Shown here: one piece after another, positions 36,403 through 45,147 of the stretch
How positions within the stretch are numbered: position 1 is the first letter of the stretch
Layout of the letters: every line of letters begins with the position of its first letter
Assembly: GCF_037039395.1 (NCBI RefSeq)
Contig: NZ_CP146242.1
Span: 1,911,001 to 1,975,000 of the forward strand
Reading direction: 5' to 3'
Source: Agrobacterium vitis
GTDB taxonomy: Bacteria > Pseudomonadota > Alphaproteobacteria > Rhizobiales > Rhizobiaceae
Length of the DNA: 64,000 nt
Translations under genes and position numbers: made by a program
The notes under the pieces: model-generated
Databases searched by the model: none
Told to the model about the DNA's origin: nothing
The model's input: the letters and a program-made list of their open reading frames with translations, nothing else

Positions 36403-39030
36403 ATGAGCAGAAGCACGCTGGCAATATTGGAAGAGCGGTCGCCTCGGATGATCGTGATGGGTTTCATCATGCGGCAATGCCTGGCTCTGCTTGGCTTTGC
36501 CCTGTTCCTTGGGCTGGTGGCGGCTATTGCCGCGCTGGCCACCTGGAATGTTGCTGATCCCAGCTTTTCCTATGCGACCAGTAGGGCGCCCACCAATATT
36601 CTCGGTTATCCCGGCGCCGTGTTCGCTGATCTTTCCATGCAGTTTTTCGGGCTTGCCTCGGTTGCGGCGCTGTTGCCTGTGCTGGCCTGGTCGCTTTCGC
36701 TGATTTCGGGCCGCAAGATTACCCGCCTGCCACGCCGGCTTGCCGCCTGGGGCACCGGGGCGGTCGCGGGCGCTGCCGTGTTCGGCTGTTTTCCGCCGCC
36801 CGGCACCTGGCCCATTCCCAACGGGATCGGTGGCGTGATCGGCGATATGATCCTGCGCTTTCCTGCACTGTTTGTCGGAGCCTATCCGACCGGAACCTTT
36901 GCCATGGTGCTGGGCGTGATCTTCATCGCCCCGATGCTGTGGCTGATGTTGTTTGCCGCTGGTATCATCGGCAATGAAGAGGATGATTTCGAAGCGGAAA
37001 TTATGGCTGCCCGCGCAAGCTCACAGGCAGGGTCGCGCAAGAGCAAGGCCGTGCCTATCGTCGATGAAGATGAAGACGATGATGACCGTACCGGGCCTTT
37101 CGCGCTGGCTGCCGGTGCGCTCGCCCATGTCTGGTATACCGGTCAGGCCCGGATGCGGCGTCTCGCCGGTCTGAAGCCACAAAGGCGCGAGCGGTCTAAT
37201 TTCGACCAGCCCTATGATTTCAACGATGATGAGGTTATGCCGGTTCAGGCTGGACGCCCGGACCACCGCGCCGATCCGTCTTTTGGGCCGGGTGAGCGGA
37301 GTGCGGGCCGCCGCCGTATCGCGCCGCCGCCGGTATCGCCGGACGATGCGCATGACGAGCCACCCTTTGACCTGCGCACCCGTGGTCGCTCGGCTGATGA
37401 CATCCTATTCGACGATGAAGACGAAGACCGCGCTGCAAAGCCTTCTGCCCGCCGCACGGCGGCTCCTGCTGAGCGTCCGCGCCCGGCTCCGGTCGCTGGC
37501 CCAAGGGGTGCGCGTGGCTTCCAATTGCCATCGGTTCAGCTTCTGGCCGAACCGCGTGCGGTTGCCAAGGATGCCAGCCTGTCGGCTGACCAGCTTGAAC
37601 ACAATGCCCGGACGCTGGAAGGTGTGCTGGAGGATTTCGGCGTCAAGGGTGACATTATCGAAGTGCGTCCCGGCCCGGTTGTCACGCTTTATGAGCTGGA
37701 GCCAGCGCCAGGCATCAAATCATCCCGCGTTATCGGTCTTGCCGATGATATTGCCCGCTCGATGAGCGCTATTGCCGCCCGTGTCGCCGTCGTGCCTGGC
37801 CGCAATGCGATTGGCATCGAATTGCCGAACAGAACCCGCGAAACCGTCTATCTGCGGGAAATGATCGGTAGCCGCGACTTCAATGGCTCGACCGCCAAGC
37901 TGCCGATGGCGCTGGGCAAGACTATTGGCGGTGAACCTGTGATTGCCGACCTCGCCAAGATGCCGCATCTGCTGGTGGCCGGTACGACCGGGTCGGGCAA
38001 GTCGGTGGCGATCAACACCATGATCCTGTCGCTGGTCTATCGTTTGCCGCCGGAAAAATGCCGGTTGATCATGATCGATCCGAAAATGCTGGAATTGTCG
38101 ATTTATGACGGCATTCCGCATCTGCTCTCGCCTGTCGTTACCGATCCGAAAAAGGCCGTCGTCGCCTTGAAATGGACGGTGCGTGAGATGGAAGAGCGCT
38201 ACAAGAAGATGTCAAAGATCGGCGTTCGCAATATCGACGGCTTTAATAGCCGCGTCGAGCAGGCCATTGAAAAGGGCGAAGTGCTGACCCGCACCGTGCA
38301 GACCGGCTTTGACCGGCAGACCGGCGAGGCCATGTACGAGACCGAGACCTTCGATTTGCAGCCCATGCCCTATATCGTTGTCATCATCGACGAGATGGCC
38401 GACCTTATGATGGTGGCGGGCAAGGATATCGAAGGCGCGGTGCAGCGCCTGGCGCAGATGGCGCGTGCGGCGGGCATCCACGTGATCATGGCGACGCAGC
38501 GTCCGTCCGTGGACGTGATCACCGGCACGATCAAGGCAAACTTCCCGACCCGGATTTCCTTCCAGGTCACTTCGAAGATCGACAGCCGCACCATTCTGGG
38601 CGAGCAGGGCGCCGAACAGCTGCTGGGCATGGGCGATATGCTCTACATGGCTGGCGGAGGACGCATCCAGCGTGTTCACGGACCTTTCGTCTCGGATAAT
38701 GAGGTGGAAGACATCGTTGCCTATCTGAAAACCCAGGGCGCACCGGATTATCTGGAAGCAGTCACCATTGATGAAGACGACGATGAAGGTGGCGGACCGG
38801 CAGGGACCGGCAATCTGGCCGAATCGGATGATCCTTACGACCAGGCCGTCGCCGTCGTGCTTCGGGATGGGAAAGCCTCGACCTCCTATGTTCAACGTCG
38901 GCTGGGCATCGGCTATAATCGCGCCGCATCGCTGATCGAACGCATGGAGCAGGAAGGCATTATCGGCCCGGCCAACCACGCGGGCAAACGCGAAATCCTC
39001 GTTCCGACGGAAGCTGACATCGAGCGGTGA
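36403..39030 (+). CDS. ftsK: DNA translocase FtsK
   Basis: Septum-anchored DNA pump that segregates chromosome termini and activates XerCD at dif. 875 residues: four N-terminal membrane helices (to about 185), a short acidic and Arg/Pro-rich linker (about 190-380), then the RecA-like motor with Walker [10 protein letters not shown] and Walker [12 protein letters not shown], and a C-terminal gamma winged helix ([20 protein letters not shown]) that reads KOPS sites. Confidence 0.96.
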   Translation: MSRSTLAILEERSPRMIVMGFIMRQCLALLGFALFLGLVAAIAALATWNVADPSFSYATSRAPTNILGYPGAVFADLSMQFFGLASVAALLPVLAWSLSLISGRKITRLPRRLAAWGTGAVAGAAVFGCFPPPGTWPIPNGIGGVIGDMILRFPALFVGAYPTGTFAMVLGVIFIAPMLWLMLFAAGIIGNEEDDFEAEIMAARASSQAGSRKSKAVPIVDEDEDDDDRTGPFALAAGALAHVWYTGQARMRRLAGLKPQRRERSNFDQPYDFNDDEVMPVQAGRPDHRADPSFGPGERSAGRRRIAPPPVSPDDAHDEPPFDLRTRGRSADDILFDDEDEDRAAKPSARRTAAPAERPRPAPVAGPRGARGFQLPSVQLLAEPRAVAKDASLSADQLEHNARTLEGVLEDFGVKGDIIEVRPGPVVTLYELEPAPGIKSSRVIGLADDIARSMSAIAARVAVVPGRNAIGIELPNRTRETVYLREMIGSRDFNGSTAKLPMALGKTIGGEPVIADLAKMPHLLVAGTTGSGKSVAINTMILSLVYRLPPEKCRLIMIDPKMLELSIYDGIPHLLSPVVTDPKKAVVALKWTVREMEERYKKMSKIGVRNIDGFNSRVEQAIEKGEVLTRTVQTGFDRQTGEAMYETETFDLQPMPYIVVIIDEMADLMMVAGKDIEGAVQRLAQMARAAGIHVIMATQRPSVDVITGTIKANFPTRISFQVTSKIDSRTILGEQGAEQLLGMGDMLYMAGGGRIQRVHGPFVSDNEVEDIVAYLKTQGAPDYLEAVTIDEDDDEGGGPAGTGNLAESDDPYDQAVAVVLRDGKASTSYVQRRLGIGYNRAASLIERMEQEGIIGPANHAGKREILVPTEADIER

Positions 39031-39150
39031 TGGCGACAGGCTGGCGTGGAACGTCCGGGCGTCGAAAGACGTTTCGGCGTTCACGATCCGGTGTGTGTCA
39101 CCATGGCGCCCGGTTTGCGCTGTAGGGAACAAGGGCAAAAGGAGAAAAGA

Positions 39151-39813
39151 ATGCAGAAGAAGACGTTTGCCCCGGCAGGCATGGCAGGGATGATTGGCCG
39201 CCGGGGATTTATTGGCCTGGCGGCTGCGGGCATCGCTGTTGTGGCCACAGGCGCCACAGTGTCACCCGCATATGCTCAGGCCCAGGCCAGCGCCGCCCAG
39301 AGGATTGCCGATCATTTTGCCTCGGTGAAAACCATGATGGGTGAGTTCGTGCAGTTTGGCCCACGCGGTGAACAAACAGCCGGAAAATTCTATATCGAAC
39401 GGCCCGGCAAGCTGCGTTTCAACTATGAGCAGCCGTCGCCGATGCGGGTGATTTCCGATGGCCGCAATGTCGCGATCGGCAACCTGAAAATGAAGACCTG
39501 GGATGTCTATCCGCTGTCGAAAACGCCACTAAGCCTGCTTCTGTCCGACCGCATCGATCTCGGCCATCAGATGGTGCGGCAGGTCAAGGAAGAGCAGGAC
39601 CTGACCACCATCGTGCTGGGCGATAAGTCGATCTTTGGCGACCAGACGATCACCTTGATGTTCGATCCGAAGACCTTCGAGCTGCGGCAATGGACGGTGA
39701 CCGATGCCCAGGGCAAGGACACGTCGGTGATGATCTTCAACGTCCAGCAGGGCGTTAATTTCGATGAAAAAGTCTTTGAAGTTCCCTATGACGATATCCG
39801 CAATCGCGGCTGA
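39151..39813 (+). CDS. lolA: Outer-membrane lipoprotein carrier LolA-family protein
   Basis: Periplasmic carrier of lipoproteins from the inner to the outer membrane. 220 residues. The signal region reads MIGRRGFIGLAAAGIAVVAT...AYAQA, a twin-arginine (Tat-like) signal. The LolA fold follows: MMGEFVQFGPRGEQTAGKFY, RPGKLRFNYEQPSPMRVISDG, KTPLSLLLSDRIDL. ATG 39151 follows AAAGGAGA. It is 120 bp after ftsK, as in many alphaproteobacteria. Confidence 0.9.
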   Translation: MQKKTFAPAGMAGMIGRRGFIGLAAAGIAVVATGATVSPAYAQAQASAAQRIADHFASVKTMMGEFVQFGPRGEQTAGKFYIERPGKLRFNYEQPSPMRVISDGRNVAIGNLKMKTWDVYPLSKTPLSLLLSDRIDLGHQMVRQVKEEQDLTTIVLGDKSIFGDQTITLMFDPKTFELRQWTVTDAQGKDTSVMIFNVQQGVNFDEKVFEVPYDDIRNRG

Positions 39814-39843
39814 GCGACGGTTGATCGACCTCTACCCGATCGA

Positions 39844-39873
39844 GGCTCGAAATCTGGAGATTTCGGGCCTTTT
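39844..39873 (+). terminator. Terminator after lolA
   Basis: An 11-bp stem (GGCTCGAAATC / GATTTCGGGCC, one G-U pair), loop TGGA, then TTTT; 30 bp after the stop. Confidence 0.75.
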
Positions 39874-39947
39874 CACTGTCAAAATTCTACGAGTTTGCAT
39901 AAAGGGATGAGCAATGCCGGATCTGTTCGGCGCTGAAGGATCTCGAC

Positions 39948-40751
39948 ATGACTTTTTCCCTGACCACCTGGAATATCAATTCGGTGCGGCTGCGCATGCC
40001 GATTGTTGAGCATTTTCTCAAACTGCGCCAGCCGGATATTCTCTGCCTTCAGGAAATCAAGTGCCAGAACCATGAGTTTCCGTTGGAGGCGTTTCAGGCG
40101 CTGGGCTATCCCTATGCCATTCTGCATGGCCAGAAGGGCTATCATGGCGTTGCCACCGTTTCGAAATTTCCGTTGACCGAAGATCACCGGCAGGATTTCT
40201 GCGGCGTCGGTGACAGCCGCCATATTTCGGCGATTTTCGAGTGGAACGGGCGGCGTATTCGCCTGCATAATTTCTATGTTCCTGCCGGAGGTGATGAGCC
40301 CAACCGGGACATCAATCCAAAATTCGGCCACAAGCTGGATTTCGTCGAGGAAATGAAGGTGCTGTCGGCCAGTGCCGAGCCGAATACCTCCGCTATCCTG
40401 GTCGGCGACCTGAATATCGCGCCGCTGGAGCATGATGTCTGGTCGCACAAGCAGCTGCTAAAGATCGTGTCCCATACGCCGGTGGAAACCGCAGGCCTGC
40501 TTGACGTGATCGACCGGGGTGGCTGGGTAGACCTGATGCGGGAACTGGTCGATCCATCGCAAAAACTCTATACGTGGTGGAGCTACCGGGCCAAGGATTG
40601 GGACGCCGCCGACAAGGGCCGCCGCCTCGACCATATCTGGTCATCGCCGGATCTGTTACCGTCGCTTAAAACCATCGAGATCTTGCGCGAAGCGCGTGGC
40701 TGGGAAAAGCCGTCCGACCACGTGCCGGTGACAGCGCAGTTCGCGCTTTGA
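39948..40751 (+). CDS. xthA: Exodeoxyribonuclease III
   Basis: AP endonuclease / 3'-5' exonuclease of base-excision repair, 267 residues. TWNINSVRLRMP, the metal-binding LQEIKCQ (catalytic Glu), the YVPAGGDEPN loop, GDLNIAPLEHDV (Asp/Asn) and the final PSDHVPVTAQF with the catalytic His are all present. Confidence 0.95.
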   Translation: MTFSLTTWNINSVRLRMPIVEHFLKLRQPDILCLQEIKCQNHEFPLEAFQALGYPYAILHGQKGYHGVATVSKFPLTEDHRQDFCGVGDSRHISAIFEWNGRRIRLHNFYVPAGGDEPNRDINPKFGHKLDFVEEMKVLSASAEPNTSAILVGDLNIAPLEHDVWSHKQLLKIVSHTPVETAGLLDVIDRGGWVDLMRELVDPSQKLYTWWSYRAKDWDAADKGRRLDHIWSSPDLLPSLKTIEILREARGWEKPSDHVPVTAQFAL

Positions 40752-40779
40752 TATCCACAGCACGTCAAGGGAGGGGCAG

Positions 40780-41688
40780 ATGGATCAGGACCGGCTCAAT
40801 CATCTGCCCGCCCGCAAGCAGCGCGAGCTGGAGCGGGTGGTCCGCATTCTCTTCGATGAATTCGAAGCCGCGCAAAAGGGCAGGCTGTCCGATAAAAACA
40901 AGGGCGGCCGTATCCTCAAGCTGATCCTGTTCGGTTCCTATGCGCGTGGCGATTGGGTCGAGGACCATGCCAGCGGCTATTATTCGGATTATGATCTGCT
41001 GGTGGTGGTCAATACCGAGGTTTTTGCCGACGAGGATGAGTTCTGGCGCGGCGCGCAGGACTATCTGATCCGGGAGGAAATCGCCACCAAGCGCTTGAAA
41101 ACCCCTGTCAATTTTATCGTTCACTCCCTTGAGGATCTGAACAATCGACTGGCTCGTGGTCTGCCTTTCTTCATTGATATCGCCCGTGACGGCATCCCGC
41201 TTTATGAAGCGCCGGGCTTTCCGCTCACCACGGCCAAACCGCTGGCTCCAGAGGAGAGGCAGGCGCAGGCGAAGACTTATTTTGAGGATTGGTTTTCGAG
41301 TGCCGAGGCCTTTCAGGCCGCAGCCGGATTTTTGATTGAGCGTGGTAATTTTAATGAAGCCGCCTTCCAGCTTCATCAAACGGTTGAACGGCTTTACCAC
41401 TGCGTTCTGTTGGTGAGGACACTTTATAGCCCTCAGTTGCACAATTTAAGAAAATTACGGCCTCTGGCCGAAAGTTTTGATACTCGTCTGGTCGATGCGT
41501 GGCCGAGGAAAAACCGCCTTGCCCGCCGTTGTTTCGATCGCCTGCACCGCGCCTATGTCGAGGCTCGGTACTCGTCGAAATATGAGATTACCGCCGAGGA
41601 ATTGGCTTGGCTGGTAGAGCATATCAAACAGTTGCAGGGTGCTGTCGAACTGGTCTGCAAGGAGTGGTTGGAGAACCACGGTCTATAG
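40780..41688 (+). CDS. Nucleotidyltransferase-HEPN fusion protein
   Basis: 302 residues. N-terminal MNT-type nucleotidyltransferase: GSYARGDW (Gly52, Ser53) with catalytic Asp70 and Asp72 in SDYDLLVVV. C-terminal HEPN domain (about 165-300), all helical, with FNEAAFQLHQTVERLYHCVL and YVEARYSSKYEITAEELAWL. In separate-gene form, HEPN toxin and MNT antitoxin make a toxin-antitoxin pair in which MNT modifies HEPN; here they are one polypeptide. Immediately after xthA (28 bp), probably cotranscribed. Role unknown. Confidence 0.85.
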   Translation: MDQDRLNHLPARKQRELERVVRILFDEFEAAQKGRLSDKNKGGRILKLILFGSYARGDWVEDHASGYYSDYDLLVVVNTEVFADEDEFWRGAQDYLIREEIATKRLKTPVNFIVHSLEDLNNRLARGLPFFIDIARDGIPLYEAPGFPLTTAKPLAPEERQAQAKTYFEDWFSSAEAFQAAAGFLIERGNFNEAAFQLHQTVERLYHCVLLVRTLYSPQLHNLRKLRPLAESFDTRLVDAWPRKNRLARRCFDRLHRAYVEARYSSKYEITAEELAWLVEHIKQLQGAVELVCKEWLENHGL

Positions 41689-41756
41689 CAGTGTCAGTAA
41701 ACCGCTGTGATTGATTGGCGACGGTACATGATATTGTCGTTTCGATATGCCGTTTA

Positions 41757-41935
41757 CCCCCCTCTGCCTTGCCAGGCATCTCCCCCTCAAGGAGGGAGAT
41801 CGACCCGGAGTTGGCCGCTCGCTTCACGTCATCTGTACACAGCGACGAAAGTCGCCAACCTATCCGAAGAATGAGCGGCCACGTCTATCCGATCTCCCCC
41901 CTTGAGGGGGAGATGTCCGGCAGGACAGAGGGGGG
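41757..41935. mobile_element. MITE-like inverted-repeat element
   Basis: Two 46-bp inverted arms (41757-41802 and 41890-41935; 5 mismatches) begin CCCCCCTCTG and each hold their own hairpin (CTCCCCCTCAAGG...). About 87 bp lie between, and they too contain inverted TGGCCGCTC / GAGCGGCCA segments. No coding capacity. The arms resemble a short CT-rich repeat common in rhizobial intergenic DNA. The whole sits in the 307-bp gap between the HEPN fusion and the cNMP-binding gene. Confidence 0.65.
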
Positions 41936-41995
41936 TGAGCTTCACGGTAAAACGATGATGCAATCTTGCCGCCCAACCGGACAACGCGGTAAGCG

Positions 41996-42451
41996 TTACC
42001 GAAAACGCTCTTCCATCCCCTTTGCACCGGTCGCCAGTGCCATGAGGTTTTGCCGGATGCGCTCCTGCATGACCAGGCCGAGCTTTGGATATTCCTCCAG
42101 CAGCCGGTGGAACAGCGGGCGGGGAATGCGCAGCACTTCGGAATCTTCCAGGGCGATGGCGGTGTATTTGCGCTCCACCATGGTGGCCAGCGCCAGTTCC
42201 GACAGCATGGTGCCAGGACCGGCAACGGCGGCGACTTGCGGCTTGCCATCGCGGCCTGTGTTGGAAAGCTCGAACCGACCGCGCACCACCACATAGGCAC
42301 ATTCAGCCGGGGAGTGTTCCCGAAACAGCGGCTGGCCCTGGGCGATGGGCCTGTGTTCGGCACCAAAGGCAATCAGCCGCAGCTGGTCAGGCTCCAGCCC
42401 CTGAAACAGCGCCAGGGATGAGAGCAGTTGCATGTCATCGCTCAGCGCCAT
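41996..42451 (-). CDS. Stand-alone cyclic nucleotide-binding domain protein
   Basis: 151 residues forming one CRP-type cNMP-binding beta-barrel (LFREHSPAECAYVVVRGRFEL, GPGTMLSELALATMVERKYTAIAL) with a C-terminal helix but no helix-turn-helix, so not a DNA-binding CRP. Whether it binds a nucleotide is unclear: the usual phosphate cassette is only partly kept. It follows the response regulator on the same strand with a 37-bp gap. Confidence 0.85.
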   Translation of the reverse strand: MALSDDMQLLSSLALFQGLEPDQLRLIAFGAEHRPIAQGQPLFREHSPAECAYVVVRGRFELSNTGRDGKPQVAAVAGPGTMLSELALATMVERKYTAIALEDSEVLRIPRPLFHRLLEEYPKLGLVMQERIRQNLMALATGAKGMEERFR

Positions 42452-42488
42452 CGAGAATGCTCCGGTTCAGGGTCCGTTCAATGTCCGT

Positions 42489-43172
42489 TTAGGGAATAAT
42501 CTTGTAACCGCCGTTTTCGGTGACCAGAATTTCGGCGTTGGACGGGTCTCGTTCTATCTTCTGGCGCAGGCGATAGACATGGGTTTCCAGCGTATGGGTG
42601 GTGACACCGGAGTTGTATCCCCAGACTTCTTCCAGCAGCACATCGCGGGTGACGACTTTCTGCCCGGCGCGGTAGAGATAGCGGATGATGGCCGCTTCCT
42701 TTTCCGTCAGCCGGATTTTCTTGCCGTCCTCGGTGGTCAGCAGCTTCTGGCTTGGCTTGAACAGATAGGGACCGACAGTAAAAGTCGCGTCCTCGCTCTG
42801 CTCGTGCTGGCGCAACTGCGCACGGATGCGGGCCAGCAGAACCGCAAAGCGGAATGGTTTGGTGACGTAGTCGTTGGCACCGGCTTCAAGTCCCAGAATG
42901 GTGTCAGAATCGGTGTCGTGGCCGGTCAGCATGATGACAGGGGCCTTGAAGCCGCCCTTGCGCAGCAGTTTCACGGCTTCGCGGCCATCCATGTCGGGCA
43001 GGCCGACATCCATGATCATCAGGTCCACCTGGCCGTTGCGGGCGGCCTGCACGCCCTTGGTGGCGTTGGATTCCTGCTGGATCGAAAACTCCTCGTAGAG
43101 GGAAAGTTGTTCCACCAGCGTTTCGCGCAGGTCATCGTCGTCATCGACCAGAAGGATCGTCCGAGCAGCCAT
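42489..43172 (-). CDS. OmpR-family response regulator (CenR-like)
   Basis: 227 residues: receiver domain with acidic pocket DDDDD, phospho-acceptor Asp in MDVGLPDMDG, Thr in MLTGHDT and Lys in VTKPF; C-terminal OmpR/PhoB winged helix (LTEKEAAIIRYLYRAGQKVV, THTLETHVYRLRQKIE). Sequence and solitary setting resemble the rhizobial cell-envelope regulator CenR; this is from memory and not verified. No sensor kinase is adjacent. An L,D-transpeptidase gene is divergent from it, which fits an envelope link. Confidence 0.88.
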   Translation of the reverse strand: MAARTILLVDDDDDLRETLVEQLSLYEEFSIQQESNATKGVQAARNGQVDLMIMDVGLPDMDGREAVKLLRKGGFKAPVIMLTGHDTDSDTILGLEAGANDYVTKPFRFAVLLARIRAQLRQHEQSEDATFTVGPYLFKPSQKLLTTEDGKKIRLTEKEAAIIRYLYRAGQKVVTRDVLLEEVWGYNSGVTTHTLETHVYRLRQKIERDPSNAEILVTENGGYKIIP

Positions 43173-43282
43173 ACCTGATATACTCCCAAGCAGCGAACAG
43201 GCCAGATTGCACTGTTCTTGAAATCATTGTCTTATCTAGCCAACTCACTCTACAAGAAAAGTGTTCGACAAAGCAAAACTCC

Positions 43283-43852
43283 GTGAGCGAAATGCCAAAC
43301 CCAGTTTCCAGAGCCGGGGCTCAACCGCGCCAAGGTCTTCGCAGTATTGTGGTGCGGCGCAAGCCCGGTTGCAAGAGCCAGGCCATCGTTCAGGCCGGAC
43401 CGCTGCGGTTTCCCGCTGCCATCGGACGGTCGGGCATCACGGCTTTCAAGAGCGAGGGCGATGGCGCAACCCCACGGGCATCGATGCGGTTGCTTTACGG
43501 CTACTTTCGGGCGGAGCCTCGTGGGGCCATACGCTCACGCCTGCCCTTGAGGTCGATTCGTGCCGATATGCTGTGGTGCGATGCGCCGGGCCATCCAGCC
43601 TATAACCGCCCGGTTAAGGCGCCTTTCACCCCCAGTCATGAGCGGTTGCAGCGACAGGACCGGCTCTATGATATCTGCCTGGTGATGGATTGGAACATCA
43701 CCTGCCGCAAACAAGGCGGTGGTTCGGCGATCTTTTTCCATATTGCCCGGCCTGATTATGCCCCGACGGAAGGGTGTGTGGCGATCAACCCCGCCGACAT
43801 GCGTCGTCTGGTTGCGCTCGTTTCGCCAACGACCGTCGTCACGGTTCTGTGA
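43283..43852 (+). CDS. L,D-transpeptidase (YkuD family)
   Basis: Peptidoglycan cross-linking or protein-anchoring cysteine transpeptidase, 189 residues. The catalytic segment FFHIARPDYAPTEGCVAINPADM has the His and the nucleophilic Cys in EGCVA, and LRFPAAIGRSGI matches the domain start. No classical signal peptide is visible from this start (GTG 43283; ATG 43292 also in frame), so export would need another route or a mis-called N-terminus. Confidence 0.82.
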   Translation: MSEMPNPVSRAGAQPRQGLRSIVVRRKPGCKSQAIVQAGPLRFPAAIGRSGITAFKSEGDGATPRASMRLLYGYFRAEPRGAIRSRLPLRSIRADMLWCDAPGHPAYNRPVKAPFTPSHERLQRQDRLYDICLVMDWNITCRKQGGGSAIFFHIARPDYAPTEGCVAINPADMRRLVALVSPTTVVTVL

Positions 43853-44033
43853 CATGTCTCTTCCCGGCATAAACAGGCGTCTGCCGGGGTGGGAAAGCGG
43901 TTGGCCCTGCCTATCTAAGGGATCGGCATCATTGGATGCGTAGTTCCAAACGTGCCGTGGCCTTAAGTTACGGCTCCGTCTTTTCCCTGGACCATCTCGG
44001 TCCTTGGCCCGATTTCGAATGGGAGACTCTCAC

Positions 44034-44864
44034 GTGGTAGACCAATCCTACATTTCCTTTTCCGACAGCAACAGCATCCCGCAGGTGGGTCTCGGCGTCT
44101 GGCAAACACCCAATAGCGAAGCGGCACCTGCGGTGCGTTCGGCGCTGTCATCGGGTTATCGCCATATCGATACGGCTGCCGTCTATGAAAACGAGGAGGG
44201 TGTTGGCGAAGGCATCCGCTCGTCAGGCATCGATCGCGGCGATATTTTCCTGACCACCAAGCTGTGGAACAATGAGCAGGGCTTCGACAACACCCTCAGG
44301 GCCTTCGATGCCAGCCTGAAACGGCTCGGCACCGATTATGTCGATCTCTACCTGATCCATTGGCCATCACCGCATCGTGGCCTGTTTGTCGAGACCTGGA
44401 AGGCTTTTATCCGTTTGAAGGAAGAGGGTCGGGCCCGCTCCATCGGCGTGTCGAATTTCTATCCGGAGCATCTAAAGAAGATCATCGATGAAACCGGCGT
44501 GGTGCCTGTCATCAACCAGATCGAATTGCATCCCGATTTCCAGCAGAAGCAAGCCCGTGAATTCCACCAGGCTCACGGTATCATCACCCAGTCCTGGAGC
44601 CCTCTGGGCCAGGGCAAACTTCTGGACAATCCGGTGATTGGCAAGATCGCGGCCAAGCATGGGCGCACGGCGGCCCAGATCATCATCCGCTGGCATATCG
44701 AAAGCGGGCTGGTGGTGATCCCGAAATCCGTCACGCCGGCGCGCATTGAGGAGAATTTCAAGGTGTTCGATTTCAGTCTCGATCCTGAGGATATGACTGA
44801 GATCGCTGTGCTGGATAGCTCATCCACCCGCATTGGACCTGATCCGATGACGGCGAGCTTCTGA
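44034..44864 (+). CDS. Aldo/keto reductase
   Basis: NADPH-dependent (beta/alpha)8-barrel oxidoreductase, about 276 residues. Catalytic tetrad visible in DTAAVYENEEGVG (Asp, Tyr), TTKLWN (Lys) and LYLIHWPSP (His); NADP-binding IPKSVTPARIEENFKVFDF near the C-terminus. Resembles the 2,5-diketo-D-gluconate reductase/AKR5 type, but the substrate is not certain. GTG 44034 follows GGGAGA at 7-base spacing. Confidence 0.92.
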   Translation: MVDQSYISFSDSNSIPQVGLGVWQTPNSEAAPAVRSALSSGYRHIDTAAVYENEEGVGEGIRSSGIDRGDIFLTTKLWNNEQGFDNTLRAFDASLKRLGTDYVDLYLIHWPSPHRGLFVETWKAFIRLKEEGRARSIGVSNFYPEHLKKIIDETGVVPVINQIELHPDFQQKQAREFHQAHGIITQSWSPLGQGKLLDNPVIGKIAAKHGRTAAQIIIRWHIESGLVVIPKSVTPARIEENFKVFDFSLDPEDMTEIAVLDSSSTRIGPDPMTASF

Positions 44865-44883
44865 TTTCACGTGAATCATTGAC

Positions 44884-44940
44884 TAAAGCATTTCCAGGAA
44901 AAGTGTGAAGCGGTTTTATGTCCGGAAATGCGTAAGAACA
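44884..44940. repeat. GCATTTCC...GGAAATGC palindromic repeat
   Basis: GCATTTCC (44885) and GGAAATGC (about 44924) bracket AGGAAAAGTGTGAAGCGG. It is the same unit as the inner palindrome of the thiP insertion (13170-13213). It directly precedes the TTTAAGG repeat. Confidence 0.7.
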
Positions 44941-44948
44941 AAGGCCTA

Positions 44949-45056
44949 CTGCATAATTCCTTAAATCGGAATCGATTTAAGGAGAAAATTATGCAGCAGA
45001 TATAAAGCGCTACAGCGAACCTTTGTGCGCCATATATGGCGCACGGCGCTGTAGAG
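44949..45056. repeat. Full copy of dispersed TTTAAGG repeat with TGCGCCATATATGGCGCA
   Basis: CTGCATAATT (44949) and AATTATGCAG (44987-44996) are outer arms around CCTTAAATCG-GAAT-CGATTTAAGG, giving a near-continuous hairpin. It is followed by CTACAGCG...CGCTGTAG arms enclosing the 18-bp perfect palindrome TGCGCCATATATGGCGCA (45027-45044). Confidence 0.8.
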
Positions 45057-45092
45057 CATGTCAGCGCTTCGTTGAAGCGCTGACATGCTCTA
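45052..45092. repeat. 19-bp perfect hairpin
   Basis: TAGAGCATGTCAGCGCTTC and GAAGCGCTGACATGCTCTA are perfectly inverted around GTT. No T-run follows. It sits between the dispersed repeat and the leuC terminator and could terminate the reductase gene. Confidence 0.8.
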
Positions 45093-45098
45093 GAAACA

Positions 45099-45126
45099 AG
45101 AAAGGCGGCTTGTGAGCCGCCTTTCT
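45099..45126 (-). terminator. Terminator of leuC
   Basis: 12-bp perfect stem AGAAAGGCGGCT / AGCCGCCTTTCT around TGTG, 22 bp past the leuC stop. Only a short T tract is present on each side. Confidence 0.75.
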
Positions 45127-45147
45127 GATGAAAAGTTTGAGACTATC

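Noticed and set aside
41757..41935. CRISPR array
   Set aside because: Only two arms in inverted orientation, no direct repeats or regular spacers, and no cas genes in the window.
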